A stretch of 64,000 nucleotides of DNA from an uncultured Porphyromonadaceae bacterium (lineage in GTDB: Bacteria; Bacteroidota; Bacteroidia; Bacteroidales; Muribaculaceae). Where the stretch lies: the NCBI GenBank assembly GCA_902470475.1, contig CABRGT010000002.1, positions 27,922 through 91,921 of the forward strand, read 5' to 3'. Position 1 is the stretch's first letter, and each line of letters opens with the position of its first letter. The position numbers and the translations under genes are program-made. The notes under the pieces were generated by a model. The model did not search any database. It was not told the DNA's origin and worked only from the letters and a program-made list of their open reading frames with translations. This document shows, one piece after another, positions 34,668 to 45,924 of the stretch.

Positions 34668-36233
34668 ATGGAAAAGGTCACACTTCGTGTAAAACCGCGC
34701 GTCGCAGCCACCGATTCCCTCCTGCGCGCCGAAGCTGCCGCCGCGCTGGGAGTCGCCCCTGCACGCATCGTCCGCACGGACATACTGCGCCGGTCTATCG
34801 ACGCCCGCCAGCGACAGGTCATGGTCAATCTTACGCTCGGCGTACACATTGACAATCCCGACGAATCATGGCGCCGGTATGAGCCGATTCAATATCCCGA
34901 TGTATCCGCAGCTCCATGCGCTATTATTGTAGGAGCCGGACCCGCCGGACTGTTCGCGGCGCTTGAACTGATCGAGGCCGGGATCAGACCCGTGATACTG
35001 GAGCGCGGCAAGGACGTCGACTCGCGGCGCCGCGATCTGGCTCAGATCAGCCGCACGGGGATAGTCGACCCGGATTCGAACTATAGTTTCGGCGAAGGAG
35101 GAGCCGGTGCGTACTCCGACGGAAAACTGTATACCAGAAGTACCAAGCGCGGTCCCGTCGACAAGGTACTTCAGATATTTCACGCACACGGAGCCGATGA
35201 CTCCATTCTTTGCGACGCGCACCCACACATCGGCACCGACCGCCTGCCGGTCATCATCAAGGCAATGCGCGAGACCATCCTCGGCCATGGAGGGGAAGTG
35301 CATTTCAACTCACGAGTAAGCGGTCTCATTGCCGGAGACGGCACTGTCCGGGGTTGCGTAACCGCCGATGGACGTCGTTTCCACGGACCCGTCATCCTTG
35401 CCACAGGTCATTCAGCTCGAGACATCTATGAAATGCTTGCCGCAGATAAAATCGACATCGAGCCCAAGGGAATCGCCGTGGGCGTGCGCCTCGAACATCC
35501 CCAGTCGCTTATCGATTGCCAGCAATATCATTCGCCCGACGGACGAGGCAAGTATCTGCCTCCGGCGGAATACACCATGCTTACACGCGTTGACGGCCGG
35601 GCCGTATATTCGTTCTGCATGTGTCCCGGCGGCGTGATTGTCCCGGCTGCCACCGGTCCGGGCCAGCTGGTTGTCAACGGCATGTCATCCTCGAGCCGCG
35701 GCTCGCGCTGGGCCAACAGCGGCATGGTCGTCGAAGTGCTGCCCGAGGATCTGCCCGAATACGACAAATACGGACCGCTCAAGATGATGCATTACCAGCA
35801 GGACATCGAGGCTGAATTCTCGAAAGCGGCCCGCGGCGGTCAGAAAGCGCCCGCACAGCGGATGACCGACTTTGTGTCAGGAAAGGAGTCGCACGACCTG
35901 CCGCGTTCGTCGTATGCGCCCGGCGTGTTTCCGGGCCGCGTCGACCGCCTGCTGCCGCCGCCGGTCGCCGACCGGCTGGCGCGAGGATTCGCCGAATTCG
36001 GCCGCAAGGCCCGCGGATTCATGACCTCGGAGGCTGTGGTCATAGGACCCGAGACACGCACATCGTCACCCGTACGCATTCCGCGCGACAAGGTCACACG
36101 CGCCCACATCTCGGTCGAAGGTCTCTATCCCGTGGGAGAAGGCGCAGGCTATGCCGGCGGCATCGTTTCGGCCGCTATCGACGGCATCAACACCTCCCGC
36201 GCGCTCGCGGAAAAACTCCACACTCCGTCTTAA
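34668..36233 (+). CDS. FAD-dependent dehydrogenase (COG2509-like)
   Basis: 521 residues. A short N-terminal domain of about 80 residues (RAEAAAALGVAPARIVRTDILRRSIDARQRQ) precedes the Rossmann FAD motif IIVGAGPAGLFAALE (G89-x-G91-x-x-G94). Then come ILERGKDV, SFGEGGAGAYSDGKL, the second FAD strand VILATGHSARD and the C-terminal GEGAGYAGGIVSAAIDGINTSRALA. This is the architecture of COG2509 'uncharacterised FAD-dependent dehydrogenases' found widely in bacteria; the substrate is unknown. Last gene of the 31496-36233 operon, convergent with dnaB, with no terminator hairpin in the 15-base gap. Confidence 0.86.
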   Translation: MEKVTLRVKPRVAATDSLLRAEAAAALGVAPARIVRTDILRRSIDARQRQVMVNLTLGVHIDNPDESWRRYEPIQYPDVSAAPCAIIVGAGPAGLFAALELIEAGIRPVILERGKDVDSRRRDLAQISRTGIVDPDSNYSFGEGGAGAYSDGKLYTRSTKRGPVDKVLQIFHAHGADDSILCDAHPHIGTDRLPVIIKAMRETILGHGGEVHFNSRVSGLIAGDGTVRGCVTADGRRFHGPVILATGHSARDIYEMLAADKIDIEPKGIAVGVRLEHPQSLIDCQQYHSPDGRGKYLPPAEYTMLTRVDGRAVYSFCMCPGGVIVPAATGPGQLVVNGMSSSSRGSRWANSGMVVEVLPEDLPEYDKYGPLKMMHYQQDIEAEFSKAARGGQKAPAQRMTDFVSGKESHDLPRSSYAPGVFPGRVDRLLPPPVADRLARGFAEFGRKARGFMTSEAVVIGPETRTSSPVRIPRDKVTRAHISVEGLYPVGEGAGYAGGIVSAAIDGINTSRALAEKLHTPS

Positions 36234-36248
36234 ATCCAGTTCAGACGA

Positions 36249-37784
36249 TCAGAATGCATCGGCCTCTCCGGGCGCGGCGGAAATGTCGGCGGAGCCTCCG
36301 CCGAAAGGATCGTCGCTGCCGGAGGGTGTAGCGACAGCACCTACGTTCTGCGAGCGGAATTCGCCGAAACCGTTGCCGGCAGGTATCTCGTCCCAGTTTT
36401 CGAAGCGCGCGAAACTCGAGCGGAAACGCATCTTCACGTCGTCGACCTTGCCGGAGCGGTGTTTGGCCACAATAAATTCGGCCAGACCGCGGATATCATT
36501 GCCCTGGGCGTCCTGTCCCGAACGGAGATAATACTCTGGGCGGTGGATGAAGCATACCATATCAGCATCCTGCTCTATCGCTCCCGATTCACGAAGGTCG
36601 GACAGCTGCGGACGCTTGCTTTCAGAACGCGACTCCACCGAACGGTTCAGCTGCGACAAAGCCACGATAGGGATGTTGAGTTCCTTGGCAAGCTGCTTGA
36701 GCGAACGCGAGATCATTGATACCTCCTGCTCGCGTGAGCCGTACTTCATGCCTGAGGCATTCATCAGCTGCAGGTAGTCGATAATGATGAACTTGATCTG
36801 CTTCTCACGTACCAGGCGGCGTGCTTTCGTCCTAAGTTCGAATACCGACAGCGAGGGAGTGTCGTCGATATACAGAGGCGCGCCGTACAGCGCATTGAGG
36901 CGCGACAATGTCTGCTGCCATTCGAGAGGCGAGAGCTGGCCCGACTTGATCTTTGCGCCGTCAAGCTCGCAGACATTCGAAATCAGACGGTTGACAAGCT
37001 GCAGATTGCTCATTTCAAGCGAGAATACTGCCACGGGAATATTATAGTTCACAGCCATGTTTTTGGCCATCGACAGCACGAAGGCCGTCTTGCCCATCGC
37101 CGGTCGGGCAGCGATGATGATGAGATCGGAATTCTGCCAGCCCGAAGTCAGCTGATCAAGCTCACGGAAACCGCTCTCTAAGCCCGACAGACCCGAGGCC
37201 CGGTTGGCCGAAGCCTCCATCTGCGCCACCGCCTGCATGATGACCGGGTCGATCTGCGTGACATCCTTCTTGACATTGCGCTGCGACAGCTCGAACAACT
37301 TGCCTTCGGTCGCCTGCATCACTTCCTCTATGTCGTTGCTTTCGTCGAATGCCTCGGTCTGGACCAGCGCGCCGAATGTGATCAGCTCGCGGGCCAGATA
37401 TTTCTGCATCACGATGCGGGCATGATATTCAACGTGGGCTGCCGATCCGATATTCGTGGTCAGTCCGACAATGTATGCACGGCCCCCGGCTTCGTCAAGT
37501 GTCTCGTTCTTCTCAAGCTGGTTTATGACCGTGATGAAGTCAATGGGCTGCTGCGCGGCGCCCAGAGTCTGCACGGCCTCGTAGATCAGCCGATGCCGTG
37601 GATCGTAGAAACTTTCGGGCCGCAGAATATCGCATACGAGCGAATAGGCATCCTTGGCTATGAGTATCGCGCCAAGCACGGCGGCCTCGGTGGCCACATC
37701 GCTCGGCGGCTTGCGGCCTGCGAGATCTATCGGATCGGCCTGGCGCGGGCGAGGCCGGTTATTGAACTGTTTGGAATCCTGCAT
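36249..37784 (-). CDS. dnaB: Replicative DNA helicase DnaB
   Basis: 511 residues. N-terminal DnaB domain (about 25-130: PPSDVATEAAVLGAILIAKDAY) and RecA-like C-terminal domain (about 200-470): Walker A ARPAMGKT (226-233), FSLEMSNLQL, Walker B FIIIDYLQLMN, arginine-finger region SQLNRSVESR and QDADMVCFIHRPEYY. Hexameric 5'-3' helicase at the replication fork. No intein is present. The ATG lies only one base after the stop codon of a beta-barrel protein gene, so dnaB is apparently the last cistron of an envelope operon. Its C-terminal tail is Gly/Ser/Asp-rich. Confidence 0.97.
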   Translation of the reverse strand: MQDSKQFNNRPRPRQADPIDLAGRKPPSDVATEAAVLGAILIAKDAYSLVCDILRPESFYDPRHRLIYEAVQTLGAAQQPIDFITVINQLEKNETLDEAGGRAYIVGLTTNIGSAAHVEYHARIVMQKYLARELITFGALVQTEAFDESNDIEEVMQATEGKLFELSQRNVKKDVTQIDPVIMQAVAQMEASANRASGLSGLESGFRELDQLTSGWQNSDLIIIAARPAMGKTAFVLSMAKNMAVNYNIPVAVFSLEMSNLQLVNRLISNVCELDGAKIKSGQLSPLEWQQTLSRLNALYGAPLYIDDTPSLSVFELRTKARRLVREKQIKFIIIDYLQLMNASGMKYGSREQEVSMISRSLKQLAKELNIPIVALSQLNRSVESRSESKRPQLSDLRESGAIEQDADMVCFIHRPEYYLRSGQDAQGNDIRGLAEFIVAKHRSGKVDDVKMRFRSSFARFENWDEIPAGNGFGEFRSQNVGAVATPSGSDDPFGGGSADISAAPGEADAF

Positions 37785-37785
37785 A

Positions 37786-38478
37786 TCAGATGAGACGGAA
37801 ATAATAGCCGACGGTTACTTCTATGGAAGTGCAGCGGGATGCACTGAAAGTATCGGCTTTCGATGACTTGAATATATTGCCGAGACCGAAATAATACCGC
37901 GCCTCAAGCGTGACCGACTGCCGGGGAGTAAGATAGAATTCACCACCGATACCCGCCGTGATACCATAGTCGAAACGGTTGGCGACATCCATTGTCAACT
38001 GCTCGGTCATGCGCTGACGTTCAGGCCAGTCCGTGACTGACCCGAGATCATTGTAATCGAAATTGGCTTTGGTCGACGACATCAGCTGGTAGCCGAATTC
38101 CGGACCGAGATTGATAAAGCACTTCGCACGTCGGCCGCCGAAGATGATCTGGGTCATTATCGGAAGGGTGATGTATGTGAGTGACCGGCTGTAGGCAAGA
38201 GGCGACTCCTGAAAATCTTCTTTCCATCCGCGTGTGCTCCAGCCCAGCTCGGCCACGAGCCCGAACAGCTTTTCTTCGGAATAGCGGCAAGTCACGGCAC
38301 CGGTCGTCCCCATTATCCATTTCTGGGGCACCGATGGAGAGAAATCGACCCGGCCGAGTGACACACCGGCCTTACCTCCGATCCACAGATGCGACTTGTA
38401 GTGAGTCTGCGCTCCTGTCGGCATCGCCGCCACAAGGACAAGAGTCAGAAGACTAAAGAACCTGCACAGACACTTCAT
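37786..38478 (-). CDS. PorT-like outer-membrane beta-barrel protein
   Basis: 230 residues. Signal peptide (about 1-23, TGA/QTH) and alternating strands (KSHLWIGGKAGVSLGRVDF, GLVAELGWSTRGW, VTLEARYYFGLGNIF) ending in IEVTVGYYFRLI, a C-terminal aromatic strand as expected for the outer membrane. It resembles the porT/outer-membrane beta-barrel family of Bacteroidota; the exact role is unknown. The start overlaps the upstream LysM gene by 26 bases, and the stop lies one base before dnaB. Confidence 0.82.
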   Translation of the reverse strand: MKCLCRFFSLLTLVLVAAMPTGAQTHYKSHLWIGGKAGVSLGRVDFSPSVPQKWIMGTTGAVTCRYSEEKLFGLVAELGWSTRGWKEDFQESPLAYSRSLTYITLPIMTQIIFGGRRAKCFINLGPEFGYQLMSSTKANFDYNDLGSVTDWPERQRMTEQLTMDVANRFDYGITAGIGGEFYLTPRQSVTLEARYYFGLGNIFKSSKADTFSASRCTSIEVTVGYYFRLI

Positions 38479-40267
38479 CGCCGGGAAGGAAAGTAATGAT
38501 GTAGACTGCCGAATTGGCGGTTCCGTCGATCAGATGGTCACTTTCGGCATCGGTGAACATAAATGTGGACTGCAGCCCGCGGTACGGTTCGCTCCACTCT
38601 GCATCGAACATGCCTTTGTTGGCGCTGATGTTGGCCAGCACATAGCAGCCTGTATCATAGCCCAGCATGGCTTGCGAGGGAACCTGTTCGATCATCGGGG
38701 CGCCGTACGTGTCAGTGAACTTTTCGGCAAATATCCTGACTTTAGGATCATTTGCATCAGCATAGAACCGCGAGTATATCACCGCTCCGAGCTTATGCAG
38801 ATTCTCCAGCGCGTCATTTCGGAAGATCGTCCAGTCGGGGTAGCCGAATACTGCGATCTGCGAGGGATCCGCCGAGTTTTCTTTCAGAGTGATCAGCGGA
38901 CGCGCGAATTTATTGAACTCGGTAAGCGAACCCGAAGCCGGGATGAACACATACCTGCTCTCAGGCGACAGCCCTTCGAGATCCTGATCCGAAAGCATAC
39001 CCTCGAACACCATGTCGACAGGCTCAACACCTATCTCGGCAAACTGCGACCGCAGATAGTCCGTGAACGGCAATTTCTCACTCTTACCGCCTTTCGAGAT
39101 CAGGAATACAGGCGTATAGCCGTCGAAAGTCGACATCAGCGATTCCGCCGCATCGGCATACATTATGTTGTGAGGCACATTATACTGCATCACACGGCTG
39201 TCGGTCATATACGACGTGTCCTGCACGGCCATCAGATTGAGCAGGTAGGTATCAAGGCCGCTGTCCGCAGCACGGACTATGGCACTGAATGTGGCCGCAT
39301 CGTCCGGCGACACGATCAGATCAAAACTTTCGCATTCCGGACGCGACAGCAGAGTTGGAACAGTGTCGGGACGCCCGGCGGTATCATATATATACAGATC
39401 CATCGGCCATGCCGATTCGCGCCGTTCGTCCAAAGCGAGCATGAAGCCTTTGACAAACTCGGTCGCCGAGCGGGCCGGCTTGGCATGCTGGTCGCCGTCA
39501 AGCATCAGAGGCAACATCAAGGCGACAGTCGCGCGCACAGTATCGGCCGACTCGTCGGAATCGACTGCGACCGACGGCCCCGGCACAGGCCGAAGCGCCC
39601 TCACGTCAGGATCTGTCACTGCCGGCCCGGCTTCTTCAAGCTCGCTGTCCTCAGCGGGTGTCTCCGCGGATACGGTCTGCACGTCGCCGGCATGCGTCAC
39701 ATATGCAACCGGGGCCGGCTCCTGCCGGTGAGTTTCCTGAATGTCACTTTTCTCTTCCGCATCATCAGATGCCGATGCCGACAGCCGGCTGTCGAGCCGC
39801 GCGCCGGCCGGAATCGTAATGATCTGCCCGGCCCTTATCCCCTGGTCGGCCTCCGGATTCAGGGCTATGACCGACTCGGTGCTGACACCGAACCGGTGGC
39901 AGATTCCGAAAAGCGTCTCTCCGCGCTCCACTTTGTATGCGAACGGACGGCTCGTGCGGCCCGGGGCATCTGGACGCTCATCTGATATATGCTTCGGCGT
40001 CTGCACATCCTTGAATTCATCGACGGGCAGATACAGCGTGGTTCCCTGCCTGAGTACATCGGCAGCAGATGTATTATACTTCACTATATCGTCGCGCGAC
40101 ACCCCTATGCGGCGGGCAACATCGAGAAGTGTGTCCCCGCGCCTTACGGCATAATAATAGTACTGCTTGCCGTTGATACTCTTGACCGGCAGGTCAAGTG
40201 CGAGCATCGCCGGACACGACATGGCGAATAAGGCCGCCGTGAATATGGATCTGAAAGTATGCTTCAT
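38453..40267 (-). CDS. LysM protein fused to a type I periplasmic-binding (LpoA-like) domain
   Basis: 604 residues. Signal peptide (about 1-23), LysM 1 at 38-81 (YAVRRGDTLLDVARRIGV), LysM 2 at 110-153 (YKVERGETLFGICHRFGV), an acidic linker (about 155-250), then a two-lobed type I periplasmic-binding domain (about 255-590; VALMLPLML, VFLISKGGKSEKLPF, YGAPMIEQVPSQAMLGYDTG). LysM binds peptidoglycan, and the binding-protein fold is shared with LpoA, the activator of penicillin-binding protein 1A, so a cell-wall role is likely. A TAACTTTG box on the minus strand (40288-40295) lies 20 nt before the ATG. First gene of an operon with a beta-barrel protein and dnaB. Confidence 0.85.
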   Translation of the reverse strand: MKHTFRSIFTAALFAMSCPAMLALDLPVKSINGKQYYYYAVRRGDTLLDVARRIGVSRDDIVKYNTSAADVLRQGTTLYLPVDEFKDVQTPKHISDERPDAPGRTSRPFAYKVERGETLFGICHRFGVSTESVIALNPEADQGIRAGQIITIPAGARLDSRLSASASDDAEEKSDIQETHRQEPAPVAYVTHAGDVQTVSAETPAEDSELEEAGPAVTDPDVRALRPVPGPSVAVDSDESADTVRATVALMLPLMLDGDQHAKPARSATEFVKGFMLALDERRESAWPMDLYIYDTAGRPDTVPTLLSRPECESFDLIVSPDDAATFSAIVRAADSGLDTYLLNLMAVQDTSYMTDSRVMQYNVPHNIMYADAAESLMSTFDGYTPVFLISKGGKSEKLPFTDYLRSQFAEIGVEPVDMVFEGMLSDQDLEGLSPESRYVFIPASGSLTEFNKFARPLITLKENSADPSQIAVFGYPDWTIFRNDALENLHKLGAVIYSRFYADANDPKVRIFAEKFTDTYGAPMIEQVPSQAMLGYDTGCYVLANISANKGMFDAEWSEPYRGLQSTFMFTDAESDHLIDGTANSAVYIITFLPGDEVSVQVL

Positions 40268-40287
40268 GAATATTCATTATTATGGCG

Positions 40288-40295
40288 CAAAGTTA
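40288..40295 (-). promoter_or_regulatory. -7 box of the LysM-barrel-dnaB operon
   Basis: Minus-strand TAACTTTG, ending 20 nt before the LysM protein ATG. I find no other -7 box immediately before dnaB, so this is its likely promoter. Confidence 0.55.
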
Positions 40296-40393
40296 GTGAA
40301 AATTATAATATAACCGGCCTTTTGCCACATAGAAATTTACTTACACGGAGTCAATATGTTGTAGATAAATTTTCATAAGAACGGGATTTGTTG

Positions 40394-40401
40394 TAACTTT
40401 G
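40394..40401 (+). promoter_or_regulatory. -7 box of the typA operon
   Basis: TAACTTTG, 26 nt before the typA ATG, with TTTC (40371-40374) at a 19-nt spacing as a near-consensus -33 element. Confidence 0.6.
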
Positions 40402-40427
40402 CACGCTGAAACAATCCAATAGTGTAT

Positions 40428-42233
<1,806 letters not shown>

Positions 42234-42254
42234 CCCGCCAGATACCGCACCGAC

Positions 42255-43109
42255 ATGTTCAGTCTCAATATACGCGGACAGCTCCGCACTTACGACCGGC
42301 CGGCAGTGATGGGCATCATCAATGCCACTCCGGACTCGTTCTTTGCCGGTTCACGCGCCGCTACAGCTGCGGAAGCAGCCGCGAAAGCCGCGGCCATGAT
42401 AGCCGATGGAGCCGATTTCATCGATGTCGGCGCATGCTCTACCCGGCCCGGCTCCGCAGCGCCATCCCCCGAGGAAGAGTTCGACCGCCTCGCCGCCGTC
42501 ATGCCGACCGTAAAGGCCGTCTGCGGCGACCGCGTCGCCGTGTCGGTCGACACCTACAGGGCTGAAGTTGCCCGCCGGGCGGTTACCGAACTGGGAGCAG
42601 ACATAGTCAACGACATATCCGGCGGCACGCTCGACGAGGCCATGTTCGACACCATAGCCGAACTGCAGGTCCCCTACATACTTCAACACATGCGCGGCAA
42701 GCCTGAGGACATGCAGGAGTATGCTGAGTACACCGACGTAGCCGCCGAAGTACTCTCGGAAATAGGCGAACGCGTCGGTCAACTCTCGCTGATGGGTGTC
42801 AACGACATCATCATTGATCCGGGATTCGGTTTCGCTAAAAATATGGAACAGAACTACGAGCTGCTGGCCCGCCTCGACCTGCTGAAGCTGCTGCACCGGC
42901 CGATACTCGTAGGTCTTTCCCGTAAATCCATGGCCACGGGGCTGCTCGGAATCAGCGCAGACGAAGCGCTGGAGGCCACCACCGCACTCAACACACTGGC
43001 GCTTGACCGCTCGGCCGACATCCTGCGCGTACACGACGTAAAGGCGGCCGTACAATGCGTAAAAATCCGCCAGGCCGTGGCACGCTACGCCTGCAAAAAC
43101 AAGTTATAA
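42255..43109 (+). CDS. folP: Dihydropteroate synthase
   Basis: 284 residues. TIM-barrel enzyme joining p-aminobenzoate to the pterin diphosphate in folate synthesis; target of sulfonamides. Motifs: MGIINATPDSFFAGSR (loop 1), DFIDVGACSTRPGSAAPSPEEE (loop 2), VSVDTYRAEVARRAV, IVNDISGG, DPGFGFAKNMEQNYELL and GLSRKSM with the substrate-binding lysine. All expected catalytic regions are present. It starts 21 nt after typA and is followed after 24 nt by cdaA, an adjacency common in Bacteroidota. Confidence 0.96.
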   Translation: MFSLNIRGQLRTYDRPAVMGIINATPDSFFAGSRAATAAEAAAKAAAMIADGADFIDVGACSTRPGSAAPSPEEEFDRLAAVMPTVKAVCGDRVAVSVDTYRAEVARRAVTELGADIVNDISGGTLDEAMFDTIAELQVPYILQHMRGKPEDMQEYAEYTDVAAEVLSEIGERVGQLSLMGVNDIIIDPGFGFAKNMEQNYELLARLDLLKLLHRPILVGLSRKSMATGLLGISADEALEATTALNTLALDRSADILRVHDVKAAVQCVKIRQAVARYACKNKL

Positions 43110-43133
43110 CCCATCTGACAGACCGATCCGACC

Positions 43134-43940
43134 ATGCCGACCCTGGGAATCAAAGACATACTCGACATAGTACTTGTAGCTCTGCTGCTCTACTATATCT
43201 ACCGGCTGATGAAAGAGTCCGGCACGCTCAACATATTCTACGGCGTGATGGCTTTCATCGTCGTATGGGCTTTGGCCTCCGAAATTTTCGCCATGCGCCT
43301 GATCGGCACTATTCTCGACAAGTTCATGAGCATCGGACTGCTGATTCTCGTGATCCTGTTCCAGGACCAGATCAAGCGGTTTCTCGTCGAACTGGGTTCC
43401 CACAGGCGTTGGCGCTTCCTTGCCAAGCTTTTCCATCACCATCGCGACGATGAAGACAACAAACAGACGGCCTGGGTCATGCCGGTCGTTTATGCCTGCA
43501 TGAACATGTCCAAGTCCAAGACCGGCGCGCTCATCGTCATCGAACAGACAATGCCCCTCGACAACTACGCCAAGACCGGCGACATGATCGACGCCAACGT
43601 CAACACGCGCCTGATCGAGAACATTTTCTTCAAAAACTCTCCGCTCCACGACGGAGCCTTGATAATAGCCAAGGGACGGCTCGAGGCCGCCGGCTGCATC
43701 CTGCCCGTGAGCCACGACAGCGATGTGCCCCGCTACATGGGTCTGCGCCACCGCTCGGCCCTCGGTATCGCACAGGCCACCGACGCCATAGCCGTGATCG
43801 TGTCCGAAGAGACCGGCAACATATCTATCGCCCACCGCGGCAAGCTCGCTCCACGACTGTCGTCGACCGAGCTCGAGCACCGTCTGAGCGCCATCGCGAT
43901 GGCTCCGAAACTATCGGCTCCGTTCCTATCAAAACAATGA
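43134..43940 (+). CDS. cdaA: Diadenylate cyclase CdaA (c-di-AMP synthase)
   Basis: 268 residues. Three N-terminal membrane helices (about 10-75), then a DAC domain with the active-site motifs NSPLHDGALII (DGA) and GLRHRSALG (RHR), followed by EETGNISIAHRGKL. Makes c-di-AMP from two ATP; the nucleotide controls potassium and osmolyte balance and cell-wall homeostasis in other bacteria. It lies between folP and lepA. No CdaR or GlmM gene is adjacent, unlike in Firmicutes. Confidence 0.95.
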   Translation: MPTLGIKDILDIVLVALLLYYIYRLMKESGTLNIFYGVMAFIVVWALASEIFAMRLIGTILDKFMSIGLLILVILFQDQIKRFLVELGSHRRWRFLAKLFHHHRDDEDNKQTAWVMPVVYACMNMSKSKTGALIVIEQTMPLDNYAKTGDMIDANVNTRLIENIFFKNSPLHDGALIIAKGRLEAAGCILPVSHDSDVPRYMGLRHRSALGIAQATDAIAVIVSEETGNISIAHRGKLAPRLSSTELEHRLSAIAMAPKLSAPFLSKQ

Positions 43941-43964
43941 TCTAAAAAATCAGACTGTACCACA

Positions 43965-45755
43965 ATGAAGAATATACGTAACTTCTGCATCATAGCCCAC
44001 ATCGACCACGGCAAGTCGACTCTCGCCGACCGTCTGCTCGAACACACAGGCACCGTAGCCGCCAAGGATATGGAAGCCCAGGTGCTCGACGATATGGACC
44101 TCGAGCGCGAACGCGGCATCACCATAAAAAGCCACGCCATACAGATGGAATACGAGCTCGACGGCGAGAAATACGTTCTCAACCTGATCGACACTCCCGG
44201 ACACGTCGACTTCTCCTACGAAGTGTCCCGCTCGATAGCCGCATGCGAAGGCGCGCTCCTTGTGGTGGATGCATCCCAGGGCATCCAGGCCCAGACGATC
44301 TCTAATCTCTACATGGCCATCGACAACAATCTCGAGATTATACCTGTGCTCAATAAATGCGACCTTGACTCCGCCAATCCCGAGGAAGTCTCGGACCAGA
44401 TTGTCGAGCTGCTCGGCTGCGACCACGACGACATCATCCGCGCCAGCGGAAAGACCGGAATGGGCGTTCCCGAGATTCTCAAGGCCATAATCGAGCGTGT
44501 GCCCGCGCCGACCGGCGATCCCGAAGCGCCGCTCCAGGCCCTGATCTTCGACTCCGTGTTCAATCCGTTCCGCGGCATCATCGCTTACTTCAAAATCGAA
44601 AACGGCACAATCCGCACCGACGACTTCGTCAAGTTCGTTGCCACGGGCAAGGAATACCATGCCGACGAGATCGGCGTGCTCAAGCTCGACCTCTCGCCGC
44701 GCAAGGAACTGTCGGCCGGCAATGTCGGCTACATAATCTCCGGTATAAAAAGCTCGCGCGAAGTAAAGGTCGGCGACACCATCACCCACGTCGGACGCCC
44801 GTGCGAGAAAGCCATCGTAGGCTTCCAGGAAGTGAAGCCGATGGTCTTCGCGGGTGTCTACCCCATAGAGACCGAAGATTTCGAAAACCTGCGTGCATCG
44901 CTTGAAAAGCTACAGCTCAACGACGCATCTCTGACGTTCATGCCCGAATCGTCGGCCGCCCTCGGGTTCGGATTCCGTTGCGGTTTTCTCGGTCTGCTCC
45001 ATATGGAGATCATTCAGGAGCGTCTGGGCCGCGAATTCGACATGGACGTGATCACCACGGTACCCAACGTATCATACAAGGTCTATGACAAGAAAGGCAA
45101 CATGACCGAGGTACACAACCCCTCCGGCCTGCCCGACGTCACCCTGATCGACAAAATCGAAGAACCCTATATCCGCGCTTCCGTGATCACCACTCCGGAA
45201 TATATCGGCCCGATCATGACCCTGTGTCTGAGCAAGCGCGGCGAACTGGTCCGTCAGGACTACATATCCGGCGGCCACCGGATGGAGCTCACGTTCGACA
45301 TGCCTTTGGGCGAGATCGTCATCGACTTTTACGACAAGCTCAAGAGTATCTCAAAGGGATACGCCTCCTTCGACTATCATCTGCATGGATTCCGCGAGTC
45401 GAAACTGGTGAAGCTCGACATTCTGCTCAACGGCGAGAGCGTCGACGCGCTGTCTACGCTGACCCATGCCGACAATGCGCTCACATTCGGACGCCGCATG
45501 TGCGAGAAGCTCAAGGAACTCATTCCCCGCCAGCAGTTCGACATTGCCGTCCAGGCCGCTATAGGAGCTAAAATCATTGCCCGCGAGACTATCAAGGCCG
45601 TCCGCAAGGATGTGACCGCAAAGTGCTATGGCGGCGACATCTCGCGTAAGCGCAAGCTGCTCGAAAAGCAGAAGAAAGGCAAGAAGCGCATGAAACAGAT
45701 CGGCTCGGTGGAAGTGCCCCAGAAGGCATTCCTTGCCGTACTCAAGCTTGACTGA
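43965..45755 (+). CDS. lepA: Elongation factor 4 (LepA)
   Basis: 596 residues. G1 [34 protein letters not shown], domains II-III-V, and the LepA-specific C-terminal domain with [59 protein letters not shown] ribosomal GTPase acting in initiation and in elongation under ionic or other stress. Follows cdaA by 24 nt without an internal promoter box that I can see; a terminator follows at 45764. Second translational GTPase of the operon. Confidence 0.97.
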   Translation: MKNIRNFCIIAHIDHGKSTLADRLLEHTGTVAAKDMEAQVLDDMDLERERGITIKSHAIQMEYELDGEKYVLNLIDTPGHVDFSYEVSRSIAACEGALLVVDASQGIQAQTISNLYMAIDNNLEIIPVLNKCDLDSANPEEVSDQIVELLGCDHDDIIRASGKTGMGVPEILKAIIERVPAPTGDPEAPLQALIFDSVFNPFRGIIAYFKIENGTIRTDDFVKFVATGKEYHADEIGVLKLDLSPRKELSAGNVGYIISGIKSSREVKVGDTITHVGRPCEKAIVGFQEVKPMVFAGVYPIETEDFENLRASLEKLQLNDASLTFMPESSAALGFGFRCGFLGLLHMEIIQERLGREFDMDVITTVPNVSYKVYDKKGNMTEVHNPSGLPDVTLIDKIEEPYIRASVITTPEYIGPIMTLCLSKRGELVRQDYISGGHRMELTFDMPLGEIVIDFYDKLKSISKGYASFDYHLHGFRESKLVKLDILLNGESVDALSTLTHADNALTFGRRMCEKLKELIPRQQFDIAVQAAIGAKIIARETIKAVRKDVTAKCYGGDISRKRKLLEKQKKGKKRMKQIGSVEVPQKAFLAVLKLD

Positions 45756-45763
45756 CCCCATCA

Positions 45764-45795
45764 GCCGCAGCCGGCACAGACTGCGGCCGTTTTTT
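45764..45795 (+). terminator. Terminator of the typA-folP-cdaA-lepA operon
   Basis: 7-bp stem GCCGCAG (45764-45770) with CTGCGGC (45781-45787), 10-nt loop, then CG and six T. Confidence 0.75.
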
Positions 45796-45810
45796 GAACT
45801 CATAAATCAT

Positions 45811-45924
45811 TTTAGTTGTTAATCTTAGTGATCAGAAGTTTACACTGACTTCTGACGATAATCTTCGCTTACTTTACATAACTCAACAACATTATGCGGC
45901 TTTGGCCGCAGAGGACCAACAACT
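45811..45924 (+). promoter_or_regulatory. Potentially structured leader of nhaA
   Basis: Between the lepA terminator and the nhaA ATG lie: AGTTGTT (45814-45820); a perfect inverted repeat TCAGAAGT (45832-45839) with ACTTCTGA (45848-45855), flanked by the direct repeat TAATCTT (45820-45826 and 45859-45865); AACAAC (45885-45890); a 6-bp hairpin TGCGGC/GCCGCA (45895-45910); and an AGGA (45912-45915) ahead of AACAACT (45918-45924), which touches the ATG. AGTTGTT is complementary to both AACAAC and AACAACT, so two mutually exclusive pairings exist, one of them covering the start region. No clear TAnnTTTG box was found. A cis-regulatory RNA is an inference. Confidence 0.4.

Noticed and set aside
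38534..39985. 483-codon open frame opposite the LysM protein gene
   Set aside because: Antisense shadow; the minus strand has two LysM domains, a signal peptide and a promoter.
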